Shown here: positions 1 to 12,326 of the stretch, piece by piece
How the letters are laid out: every line of letters begins with the position of its first letter
How positions within the stretch are numbered: the stretch's first letter is position 1
Assembly: GCA_009746045.1 (NCBI GenBank)
Contig: RPFO01000213.1
Location: 4,542,661 to 4,606,660, forward strand
Direction of reading: 5' to 3'
Source of the DNA: Mesostigma viride
Lineage: Eukaryota; Streptophyta; Mesostigmatophyceae; Mesostigmatales; Mesostigmataceae
DNA: 64,000 nucleotides
Made by a program: the position numbers and the translations under genes
The notes under the pieces: model-generated
Databases searched by the model: none
Told to the model about the DNA's origin: nothing
What the model saw: only the letters and a program-made list of their open reading frames with translations

Positions 1-1955
1 GTGGGGGTTACGATGGCAGGAAAGGGGCCGTGAATGAGGGGGGGTGGACGAGGGGACATTCTAGGGGTGCAGGTGCCAGCAGAAGCGACCGCCGGCACGG
101 GCACAAGACGCCAGCAGAAGATGATTCCGGGAGACCCGAGACCCCTCGAGGCGCGAGGGGCGGCTCATCCCCCCTCGGGCGTCCCGCCAGGGACACGTCC
201 GACGGTAGTGGTCGCGGGACCGCGGTGTTGTCCAAGTGCGCCAGCAGTGACTCGTTCACGCCTCATTACAGGGGTTCTGAGCTCGTGGGTGTCGCCATCG
301 TGAATAACCCCACGTTCGCCATGGATGGGTTGCCGCCCCCGCTCGAAGGGGGGGTGACCCCCAAGGAGGCCTATTTGTCTACAGTGGCCACGGCTGATGA
401 CCGTGGCTGGGTGGCGCCGTCGGGTGATGTTGGCAGCGTCCACTTGTCGAGCCCGGTGAGGGCCAGCCAGAGTAGGGCGATCTTCCAGCAATCGCATTTA
501 AATGGCGGTGCCCACAACGCTGCCCACAGAAGTGCCTACAATGGGGCCTATAACGGCGTCCACAATGGTGCTTACAACGGTGACTTGGACGGCGCTGCGA
601 TGAGCATTAGCGCCAGCGATAGCCGTACCATAGAAGGCAGCCGTAGCTACTGGACGGGGACGTACAGCACAGGCACGCTCCGTTCAACCACAAACATAGA
701 CACAAACATGTACACAACTATGAACACAAACACTACCACGAACACAGACACGATGGTGTCAAGGAGCACAGATGCCAGCAGTTCAAGTCTTTCGTCATCA
801 CTGGCAGCTGGATTTTTGCACGCGACTGGGGCCAGGACCCCCAATGGCAGCGCTGCCCTGCCCCCCCCGTGTACGAATGTGAGGGGGCCTCCCCACCCCG
901 CCCTGCGTGCCGATCCCCCGGATGGAAGGGGAGCTGGCCACTCTCACGCCCATGCCCACGCACATTACATCTCCCCTTCTCGCGAAAGTGACGTTACCAA
1001 CGCACGCGACTCCCACTCCACGTTCCTTTGCGATGCCTTGTCCCGTTCGCAAGGGGATGGCATCAATCTGACCTCTACCAGCACGGCCACGACAAACCCA
1101 GCGACCACGGAAACTACTCGGGGGACCACTGCATTTGCAGGAAACACCGCCACCATCACCACCACCAAAAGCCCGATACGCGCCTCCCAGAGCGTGAGCA
1201 TGATCATGGCGACGGAAACCTCCGGAGTCTTCATCCCCGGTCCATCCCCAACAAAATCGCAACCCGACCATTGCGAAGCGGTCACCCTTCCGGGCGGGAG
1301 CCCCACCCACTACCATGCCACAACGAGGTCGCCGCGCCACCCCCAGTATCAGGCCCAGCATCACCCCCAGTATGCGCGGCGGCTTGACGGCAGCCCCGTG
1401 AAGCTGGGCTCCCCCCAGGGATCCCAGTCCCTCCTGGGGGCAAGCCAGGGGTGGTTCAGCCGGCCCAGCAGTGCGGCAGGCGAGCACTGCGCGGAGCTCG
1501 ACGACTCCTTCACCACCATCGACGCGTCTCGAGCGTCCTCGATCGCTCACGGGCAGGGGCACGGGGGGAGTGGGGCCTACCTTGGTGCGGGTGGCAGTAG
1601 TAGGGCATGCTTGAATGCGGGTGGCAGCAGCGGGGCATATTTCAGTGCGGGTGGCAGTGGGGCAAATGGGCTATGGGTCGCCCCTGGTGCGAGCCGGCTG
1701 GCGTCTCTGATCACTAGTCTGGACTCGGGGTCGATAGGCGACGTCTTCATGTGCGGCCGGATGGGTGCCGGCGGCTTTGGCAGGGACGAGGGCGGAGCAG
1801 CGGTGCCCGTCACGCCCCTGAGGGCCAGGGTGGGGGCCAGGGACACCCTGTTCTCGTCGGCGGTGCTCAAGCAGGTGCCCAACTCGCACAGCATGGACGT
1901 CCAGGTGGCGGCATGTGGGGACCGCCACGGCGCGTTTGTCAACCGGAGCGGAGAG
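1..1955 (+). CDS. Exon 1 of the PRAF-like gene: low-complexity N-terminus and start of first RCC1 repeat
   Basis: The frame is open from the left edge of the window. The first in-frame start-like codon is a GTG at 30, which a eukaryote would not normally use, so the true start or an acceptor lies to the left. Most of the exon is Ser/Thr/Gly/Asn-rich and probably disordered, including Asn-Gly-Ala-Tyr-like short repeats near 510-590 and a Thr/Asn-rich stretch near 690-760. From about 1735 it becomes the first RCC1 blade (motif GDVFMCGRMGAGGFG), ending with ACGDRHGAFVNRSGE. The donor GTGCGC is at 1956; joining to 2473 gives ...SGE|LYTWGVGDKG, the expected RCC1 continuity. Confidence 0.75.
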
Positions 1956-4900
1956 GTGCGCCTCTCGTTGGTCACTTCTCGGCACTTTTTATATGCTATT
2001 CTTAGCCTGTTTCGGCTCATATGTGTGTCTTTTCTTCTTGAAGGGTTGGCTTCTTCGTTGTTGTGTTAACTTCTACTGTGTGCGTTTGCAGCCTACATGG
2101 CCACCCTTGGCATCCCACCCTGGGCATCCCCCTTGTAAATGTGGTCCTTGGCCTGCCGTTTCCTACCGGGGGTGTCTGTGGTCATATGTTGGCAGGCAGA
2201 TGGGCGCGTTTTCTTTGGCCGAGTTATCCTTGGTGGACGTTGGCTTAAGTGTTACAAATGTGGGTTTCTTACACACACACACACACACTACTGCACCTGC
2301 CCTCCATTGTGCCTTCCATGGCGTATCTGCCGTCGGCTCCCTCCTGTCGCTCCCTCCTGTCCTTCCCTCCTGTCGCTTCCATACCATTAAACTTTTTGCC
2401 CGCCACCACGGCTGATGGCACCATGCATGCGTGTGCTGTACTCTCACGACTCTCTGTGGCATCCGTCACCAGTTATACACGTGGGGTGTCGGCGATAAAG
2501 GCCTGCTGGGGCACGGCGTCACGATGGACATGGCGGTCCCGCGGGTGAGTGGGGGGTGCCAAATGACCAAGGTGGTGCTAGTATTAGTGCATGGAAGGGG
2601 CATGGGAAAAAAATGGCGGTGCCGCGGGTGAGTGGGTGGGTGGGTGGGGCGCTACATAGCTTTGGCGCATAAGGACTGCGCATGGGCATGATTATTTGCG
2701 GATTGCCGCATTTGCAGGGGCGGCAGATCCTGCTGAAATGTTGAATATTCTTGTCTACGTTCTGCCAGCATTCCTGCGGAACAAGTTTGCCTGCTGACGT
2801 CACACTTCATTTTACTTATCCGTTATCGGAGTAGTGCTACGCTGGACTGTGTTTGATGGAGCGGGTTCGAATCACTCTTATCCACCGGCCCAATGATTAG
2901 ACATGTATTGATGGCGATGCTGACTTTATGGATGCGGCGTTGTGGGCACCCCAGCCCTCGCTATCTGCATGTTCCATTGACATATCCTGCTCTGCGCACG
3001 CAAGCCCTGACGTCCCGTTCTCGAGAAAGGCTTCGTTGGCCACGTCGGCTCTGTCCACCTGACTCATGGGCCAGGGCCATTTTGGTTTAGTATACGCTTC
3101 TATAATGTGTGCGCTGGTCCTTTGTTAGACTTTACATCAGGCAACATCGTGTCCTTGATCTTCAGAATTATCAGCTTTGGCCAGCGAGTTGTTGGTTTGA
3201 GCGCCGCATGATCAACCGCACACACACATTATATCGAGCGCCACGTCATTTAAGCGGTTTAGCATAGCAGGGCACATACCTGAGGATGTCCAACATCTGG
3301 GTCTTCTCTCTCCTTTAGGTAGTACCAGCCCCTGCTTTCTCCTTTGGCCATATTTATGCCACAGTTTAGCCGCATTTGTGCCTGGTTCTTTGGCCACAGG
3401 TGGTGGAGGCGCTGACAGCTGCATCGCCAGGCGACCCCAGGGTGGAGCAGGTGGCGTGTGGCAGCCACCACACGGCGGCGCTGCTGGACAATGGGGACGT
3501 ATACACGTGGGGGGATGGCGTGGGCGGCGTGCTGGGCCACGGGGACGAGGAAGGCCAGTGCTTGCCGCGGCTCGTGGCGTGGGCCACGCCGGGCGTGTGC
3601 GTGCGATCGGTAGGTGCTTGTGCTGACCTCATTGACGCCCCTGCCCTGGTTGCAGTGTTGGATGGACACCCCCGCCCTCATTAAAGTGTTGTATGGACAC
3701 CCATGTGCGTCTTTATGCGTGACTGCTCTTGCGCCAGGGGCCCAGTGCCTTAGTTCCTGGTCTGCTTATCCGGCCAACACCGACATTACAACAAGACTGA
3801 ATCCTACCTCTCACGCTGCTTGTCAGCTCTAATTCCCTTACTAGCCGCTTGGCGTCATGGTGCTTGTAGCTCTCCTGGGAGCCTCATCCTGGGCGTGCTC
3901 GGCATGCCCTCCCGTTCATTTCCTGGCGGAGTACGTGTCTCTCGCCCTGTCTCCTCTGTCCCCTTCCTCTTACAGAACTGCATATCCGCCGCAACCGCCC
4001 CATGAACCACCCCCTAACACGACTTTACCCAAATATGACGTTACCTTGACCCAATCGCCCATGTTCTTTGTTTCTCCATCCTCCCCCCCCACGCTCCTCT
4101 CCCGAACAATAACAACAACCAAAAACAAAACTTGCAGCTGGCGTGCGGCACCTGGCATACCGCATGCACGACGGAGGCCGGCGAGCTATACACGTGGGGG
4201 GAGGGCTATTTCGGGATGCTGGGTAAGTGTACCCCTTTTTGTTCTTACGTAATTGGAAGGTTGTTTCGGGATGCTGGGTGTGCGGTGTTAATGTAAGCAC
4301 GATCCCTCGCGTTGGGGGAGGGGTACTGCTCTTGCGTTGGACCTGAGTGGTAGTTGAACACGCTGGGTGGCTTTATGTGTGATAGGATTTGTCGATCCAT
4401 ATAGCAGCCTTCTCGCAGCATGCGTCGCCAGAGGCCCTACCTAGGGAATAAGGCCGTTATGATGGTGGATGAGAGGCTCCTTTGATGCTCTCGTGTGGGA
4501 GGTCCACACCGCCTCGGGGGAGGTCCACACCATCTTGCGCCTGGGTGCCAGGATCGTGCCAATTAATGCCGGCATGCCGGGGTCCATGGCGCTTGCTGCA
4601 GCTTACGACTACTGCCCGCTGGTTTCTCTGATGTACCTCCTAAATGTGGTGTGTGTATGTAGAAGTCACGAAGCGGACATAAGCATTGTTCTTGCTATAA
4701 ATATCACTACAAATATCACTGGTTCGTACCTGTTGGCCGATGCCGCATCTTCTGCTACCCCATGCCACAACCCCCCTACTTTCTGCCACCCAATGTCACA
4801 ACCCCCCCTACTTTCTGCCACCACTCAGGTCACGGCGACCGCCGCAGCTACTCCTCCCCTCGCCTGGTGGCCTCACTGTGCGCCGCCAGTGTGGCCAGCG

Positions 4901-7900
4901 TGGCGTGCGGTAGCTACCACACGGCGGCGCTGGTGGAGGAGCGGGGCCCTGTCCAGCCGGCTGCGCTCCTGTACACGTGGGGCGATGGTGACAAGGGGCG
5001 ACTGGGCCACGGGAAGCAGGTGGGGGCGATAGCAGCTGCTCAGGTGGGCCAATGATAGCGAGAGTAGCAGCAGGGTAGCAGTAGTAGCAGTAGCAGTACT
5101 AGCAGTATAAACAGTATAATATATATAATAGTAGCAGTAGCATTATAGTATATGTATTAGTAGTAGTAGCATTATATTATATAGATTGTTAGTAGTAGCA
5201 TTTGAATATATATATATATATATATAATAGTAGTAGCATTATAATAGTAGTAGTAGCATTATAATATACATTAGTAGTAGTAGTAGCATTATAATATATA
5301 TAATAGTAGTAGCAGTAATGACAACATGTGGCAAGCAGATGGAAGCAGCACGCACAGTGGGAAGGGGAGGGGCGGGGTTGAGCAGGGGGGACGGCCATGG
5401 CGAGCAGGTGAGGCCAATATGGGGAGCTCAGGTGGGGCTAGTAATAACTTTGCTAAAAGTACTAAGGTTTTGAGCAGGTGAGGATAGGAGGAGCAGGAGA
5501 TGCTGAGGTGACTATGAGTGGCAGGTGAGGTCACTGCCGGGAGCAGAGGAGGCAGCCGGTTGACTCCGCTTAATCTATGCTGATCCGGCAGAGGAAGCGG
5601 TAAATTGCGATGGGGGTGGATCCATGGGTCGACGAGGTAGTTTATGTTTATATCTTGCTGTCTGCCTTTGTCGGCTTGGCCTCGCCCTTGCCCCCCTTCT
5701 TACCCTCCTTCTTGCCCCCCTTGTTGCCCCCCTTGTTGCCCCCCTTTTTGCCCCCCTTCTTGTCCCCCTTCTTGCCCCCCTTGTTGCCCCCCTTGTTGCC
5801 CCCCTTGTTGCCCCCCTTGTTGCCCCCCTTGTTGCCCCCCTTCTTGCCCCCCTTGTTGCCCCCCTTGTTGCCCCCCTTGTTGTCCCCCTTGTTGCCCCCC
5901 TTCTCGCCCCTCCTTCTTGTTCCCCTTCTTGCCCCCCTTCTGAACCCCCCTCATTTTCTCCCCCTTGTCCTCCTTAAAACCCTCCCCCTTGATTATTTTA
6001 TTATGGTTTGTTATTTTTCCCTCCCGCCAGGATGCCCACCTGTTGCCGCATCGCGTGGAGGAGCTAGCGGGCATCCCGCTGCGCATGGTGGCGTGCGGGG
6101 AGGACCACACATGCGCGCTCAGCATGGCAGGTGCGCTTCCGTGCTAGTTGTCATTGCATCGACGTCTCTGCGATACCAGAGGTCACTGTGGCAAGGGCAG
6201 TAGTGGAGGAATGGTGGGAAGGGTACGCTCCCCGCCTCATCCTGCGCAAGTTTGCCCCCTGCTTTCCTAGGCAACCCTGTGTTCTTATCCTGTCATTTGT
6301 CACTTGGCGAGGGCGGCTTCCCTTTCCTCAGTTATTGCACTCTCCCGTGCTCTATCTATAATTTGCGGACATGCTCCTTGTCGAGTACCTTGGCTACATA
6401 CATTGGCCATTTGCCACCAAAGAAATGTTTTTACGCACTGCTACTTTCTTCCTGTGAAGTCTCATCCTCAATATGAGCTCACCTGGCTTGTATTTGTTTC
6501 TCCTGCCTCCTTTCACTGGTCTCTTTGCAAAATCACCTGGTTTCGACTGCCCCCCCCCCCCCCCCCTCCAACCCTCCCCCTTCCCCTCCGCCCACCCCAC
6601 CCCCACCCCCGCCACCCCCCACCCCTGCAACCTACCCACCGGACGCCCCAGGCCGTGTCTACTGCTGGGGGGGCAACACCTATGGCCAGCTGGGCCTGGG
6701 CAACCGTAGCCACTGCTTGCTGCCGGCACTCGTGGAAGGGTGCATTATGGGCGTGGAGGTGGAGGCAGTGGCCTGCGGGCGCCAGCATACAGTGGCGGTC
6801 GGCCGGCACGAGGGCGCACTTTTCTCCTGGGGATGCGGCGAGGGGGGGCGGCTGGGGCACGGGGATGGGGCGGATCGGCTGGTTCCAGAACGGGTGTCGG
6901 GGGCAGAGTCGCTGGTGGTTGTCAAGGTCAGTCGCTGGTGCTTGTCACGGTCAGTCACTGGTGGTTGTCATGGTCAGTCACTGGTGGTTGTCACGGTCAG
7001 TCACTGGTGGTGGTCACGGTGAGTCACTGGTGGTTGTCACGGTCAGTCACTGGTGGTTGTCACGGTCAGTCACTGGTGGTTGTCACGGTCAGTCACTGGT
7101 GGTTGTCACGGTCAGTCACTGGTGGTTGTCACGGTCAGTCACTGGTGGTGGTCACGGTGAGTCACTGGTGGTTGTCACGGTCAGTCACTGGTGGTTGTCA
7201 CGGTCAGTCACTGGTGGGTTCTCTCATTTTCTTTGGGTTTTCTCTGCGTCGCTGGTTTCCTCCTTGTTGCCACGGATTGGCGCCAGGTGTCCTGCGGCGC
7301 TGCGTCCACAATCGCTGTCTGCCAGCACACGCAGTCGGCGAGCCAGCGCACACGGTGTGCTGCGTGCAAGGCCGCCTTCAAGCTGCAGAGGAAGTGAGTG
7401 CATTTTTCTTGCATACCGTTGCCTCTCAGCGGTTTCCCTTTCAGTATCTTATTTTGTGGGCTTGTGAGCCGCGTGCCAGCGGATATCGCACTAGCGCCAC
7501 TAGGCCATGCACGAAGGTTAACGAAGGTTCTTGTTTGTTCGAGACCATACCAAGCTCCTTGATTTGTCAAGGCCTTCATTTATCCTTGTTTTGTTTGGCA
7601 CCTTGTCGGCCTTGAACCTTGGCGGTCACGCTTCCTCATGTTCAATAAGGCCCCCTTTAATCCAGAGGGTGGCCATGGGTCGTGCGTGCTGCAGCATGGC
7701 CATCATTGTTCCGGATGGTGCTGCTTGTTCGTGCCACCTGTCATGGCGGCCACTGGCTGGTGGCGGCAACCTTTCCACCCTTTGCCCCTTTCCCCCCTTC
7801 GTCCACCCATGCCCATTTAGTTCAATATAAGCACGTGGCCGCGTCACGTGGGTACGCTTGCCCATGAGCCGCCCTTATCCATGAGCAGCCCTTGTTCATG

Positions 7901-10900
7901 CTCATGTCCAACACTTGATTATCTCTAACTCCGTGTGAAGATGTGAGTGTGAACACTTGACATGTCGTTTTCCAACCCTTGATGTCGCTGCCCAGTGCTT
8001 GCGCATCTTCAGCTTTGATGTATAGCATCTGGTTCATTGTTTTGTCCCGGCCCTTGCCCCCCCCCCCCCCCCCCCAGGCCGCGCACCTGCTACCAGTGTG
8101 GCCGGGCCTTTTGCCGGTCCTGCCTCGAGAACAAGGCGGTCAACACCTCGCTGGCGCCCACGCGCGGCCGCCCGTTCCGCGTGTGCGAGGCGTGCTACGC
8201 ATCCATCGCCGCGGTGAGGGACGCTAGTCGTGTGACGTGTATGAGCAGAATGATAGCATCGCTAGGCAGCGCTAAGTATGGTACAGCGCTGCACCCATAC
8301 TTGCGCAATGGGGTACACAGTGGATGATGGATGTATCTTTGTTGTGTCATTGTGGTATCCACATCGTCTCATTGATATTGATTCGGTACAGTGCCGCAGG
8401 GCAGTGATTCCTGTCGCTTGGATTCCAAGTTTCCATGTCATTCCCTGCAGGTTGATTTGTGTTTCTACCCTAGAAGTCTGCAGCCGAACCTCAAGGGGCC
8501 CGATTCGCCAAGCACTGTCCTAGCAAGACCCGCCGTATGTGGGGTATCCCCGTCTGGAGGCAGTCGTGTGATTTAGTTATCAGTCTGGAGGCAGTCGTGT
8601 GATTTAGTTATCAGTCTGGAGGCAGTCGTGTGATTTAGTTATCGTTTGGAGGCAGTCATGTGGCAGTCATTTGATTCTTAGTTTGGAGGCAGTCATGTGG
8701 CCGTCATTTGATCGTCAGTTTGGAGGCAGTCGTGTGGCAGTAACTTGATTGTTAGTTTGGAGGCAGTCATGTGATTCAATTATCAGTTTGGAGGCTAGGT
8801 CGATATCTGGGCGAGGTCTGGTGTGCGCTGCGTCCGCTACCTACTAGGTCACATAAGTAACTTACGCTACCTACTAGATGAACTCACTGAAGTTTATAAC
8901 TGCGCTGCCCGATGCTCTGCCGTGCTCATGTAAGCCAGCGCAGTATTTTCTATTTTCGGGGGCTGCTGCAAGAAGAAACGTAAAAATGTGAAGTGTCAAC
9001 ATTCGTGTTCATCTGGCGGGTTGCCTGGCTGACTCTGTCTGTCACCCATGTCTTCTTTCGCTGCGGGTGTCGCAGGCTGCCAACGTGCTATCCCAGAGGA
9101 AGGGCGCGCGAGGGTGAGTGGCGCGCGCTTGGGTGGTTACTGGCCTATTCATCAGTTCTACTAGTGTTCAGTTCTGCTGGCATTACTCGGCTGTGGGACC
9201 GCAGATGCAAGGGGGCGCGAACTTGGCCGGTTTGACCACATCAATGCAGCCACTGTTTGAAGCTATGCACGCATGCCATGTTTCCTGTCTAGCGTTGCTT
9301 GCCATGTCTCCTATCTAGCATAGCACTCTGGATGCTCTCGCTCTATCAATTCATTAGCGGGATAATCAATTAGTAAGTGGTAGCACGGCCTGGCTAAGTA
9401 TCATGATTGTTTTTTCCTTACTGTGTGCCTCTATCCCCCCCCCCCCCTTTCCCCCCCCCCCCCCCCCCCCCGTTCTGTGCTCCCCTGTTGTTTTGCATTT
9501 TTTCTTCCCTGTGGTCCCCTGGTTGCTACTTCTTCCCTTCCTGTTTGAACGCCCCCCGGCTGCCAGGCCGAGGGACAGCACATCATCAGGCCACATGAAC
9601 GTGCGGAGGTCCAGCAGCAGCTTCTCAGGGAGCCCCGTGGAGACCTCTGCAGAGAACAGCATTAGCAACTCTGGGCCCGTGCCGGTGCCAGCGGCCGCCG
9701 CAGCCACCGCGGGGGGTGCAACGGCGGCGCCAGTGGGGGTGGCGGTGACGGTGGCGGCGGCGGCCAAGGGGCAGAAACCGGGCGCGGGGCCAAAGGAGTG
9801 GGGGCGGGCGGGATCGTTTAAGGACCTCATGCGGCTGTCGTCAAGGGTGGGTGCTTACCGGTGTCGTTGTTGTGGTGTGACTTGGGGCCATTCGCCGGTG
9901 CAGTGGTGGGTGTTCCCTTGCCGGTGTAGTGGTGGGTGTTCCCTTGCCGGTGTAGTGGTGGGTGTTCCCTTGCCGGTGTAGTGGTGGGTGTTCCCTTGCC
10001 GGTGTAGTGGTGGGTGTTCCCTTGCCGGTGCAGTGGTGGGTGTTCCCTTGCCGGTGTAGTGGTGGGTGTTCCCTTGCCGGTGTAGTGGTGGGTGTTCCCT
10101 TGCCGGTGTAGTGGTGGGTGTTCCCTTGCCGGTGCAGTGGTGGGTGTTCCCTTGCCGGTGTAGTGGTGGGTGTTCCCTTGCCGGTGCAGTGGTGGGTGTT
10201 CCCTTGCCGGTGCAGTGGTGGGTGTTCCCTTGCCGGTGTAGTGGTGGGTGTTCCCTTGCCGGTGCAGTGGTGGGTGTTCCCTTGCCGGTGTAGTGGTGGG
10301 TGTTCCCTTGCCGGTGTAGTGGTGGGTGTTCCCTTGCCGGTGCAGTGGTGGGTGTTCCCTTGCCGGTGTAGTGGTGGGTGTTCCCTTGCCGGTGCAGTGG
10401 TGGGTGTTCCCTTGCCGGTGCAGTGGTGGGTGTTCCCTTGCCGGTGCAGTGGTGGGTGTTCCCTTGCCGGTGTAGTGGTGGGTGTTCCCTTGCCGGTGTA
10501 GTGGTGGGTGTTCCCTTGCCGGTGTAGTGGTGGGTGTTCCCTTGCCGGTGCAGTGGTGGGTGTTCCCTTGCCGGTGCAGTGGTGGGTGTTCCCTTGCCGG
10601 TGTAGTGGTGGGTGTTCCCTTGCCGGTGCAGTGGTGGGTGTTCCCTTGCCGGTGCAGTGGTGGGTGTTCCCTTGCCGGTGTAGTGGTGGGTGTTCCCTTG
10701 CCGGTGCAGTGGTGGGTGTTCCCTTGCCGGTGCAGTGGTGGGTGTTCCCTTGCCGGTGCAGTGGTGGGTGTTCCCTTGCCGGTGCAGTGGTGGGTGTTCC
10801 CTTGCCGGTGCAGTGGTGGGTGTTCCCTTGCCGGTGCAGTGGTGGGTGTTCCCTTGCCGGTGCAGTGGTGGGTGTTCCCTTGCCGGTGCAGTGGTGGGTG

Positions 10901-12294
10901 TTCCCTTGCCGGTGCAGTGGTGGGTGTTCCCTTGCCGGTGCAGTGGTGGGTGTTCCCTTGCCGGTGCAGTGGTGGGTGTTCCCTTGCCGGTGCAGTGGTG
11001 GGTGTTCCCTTGCCGGTGTAGTGGTGGGTGTTCCCTTGCCGGTGCAGTGGTGGGTGTTCCCTTGCCGGTGTAGTGGTGGGTGTTCCCTTGCCGGTGTAGT
11101 GGTGGGTGTTCCCTTGCCGGTGCAGTGGTGGGTGTTCCCTTGCCGGTGCAGTGGTGGGTGTTCCCTTGCCGGTGCAGTGGTGGGTGTTCCCTTGCCGGTG
11201 CAGTGGTGGGTGTTCCCTTGCCGGTGTAGTGGTGGGTGTTCCCTTGCCGGTGCAGTGGTGGGTGTTCCCTTGCCGGTGCAGTGGTGGGTGTTCCCTTGCC
11301 GGTGCAGTGGTGGGTGTTCCCTTGCCGGTGTAGTGGTGGGTGTTCCCTTGCCGGTGTAGTGGTGGGTGTTCCCTTGCCGGTGTAGTGGTGGGTGTTCCCT
11401 TGCCGGTGTAGTGGTGGGTGTTCCCTTGCCGGTGTAGTGGTGGGTGTTCCCTTGCCGGTGTAGTGGTGGGTGTTCCCTTGCCGGTGTAGTGGTGGTGGTG
11501 GTGGTGGCTGTATAGCTGTGGGGGCGGTGATTGTGGGTGTGCGGTGCTGTAAAGGAGGATTGGTTGCCTGACCGGCATTGTAAAGGGGATCAGGACTTGT
11601 AAAAGGGGAGTGGTTGCCTGGTGGTGATAGGAAGGGGAGCCGTGCTGTGTAAACCGGAAGTGGCTGCCTCGCAAAACCATACTGTGGCGGAGGTTTGTCT
11701 GCTCAGTGGTCTGGTGCTTGGTCGTCATTTATTCAACAATCTGGATGCGTCTTGCGAGTGGACAGCTCCATGTTACGCTGTCTTGCCATTCGGGACCATG
11801 TGCGTGTGGGGGCGGTGGTTGCCGGACATTTTCGCTGTTTTGCAAGGTGGGTGCATGCGTGTGGCTGTTCCGCAACCTGTATGCACGGGCTGGGTGCTGA
11901 GTTTGCTCGCAAATTGGGAGCCTTTGTCATCAGGTTGCGAGGTGGGCTCCCACCTGAGTGTGGCTTCGTAGGCATGCTGCCCGGTGGGTGCATGAGTATA
12001 GCCAGGGTGCCTCTCTGCCAAAAGAAATTATCTGCGCCAAAGAGACATTCTCCACCAAAGAAACGTCCTGTGTGCACGATGCTAATTGTTCATGACGGCA
12101 GACAATTCTTTGTCCCTTTTGTGCGTGGTGCATGGCCCGCAGTCCTCGGACAACGGCCAGTCGGCGCTCGTCAAACGCCCCAGCCTGCCCGGCAGCAGCC
12201 GAGGGACCAGCGGTGCTGGCAGCCAGTCTAGCACTGGCAACCAGATCCACAACAGCCACCATAGCATCAATACCGACAGCCATAGTAACAACAA

Positions 12295-12326
<32 letters not shown>

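Noticed and set aside
30..2069. A complete 679-codon gene starting at 30
   Set aside because: The start codon would be GTG, the frame is open to the window edge, and the last 38 codons read through a splice donor at 1956. Treated as an internal or partial exon.
9895..11492. CRISPR-like array
   Set aside because: Units are contiguous, with no variable spacers and no cas genes; the same holds for the 22-, 23-, 36-, 49-, 62- and 68-bp arrays. This is eukaryotic DNA.
9827..11728. 633-codon minus-strand ORF of THHYTGKGTP-like repeats
   Set aside because: It exists only because the 26-bp unit lacks stops; it lies inside an intron and has no conserved start, domain or codon bias.
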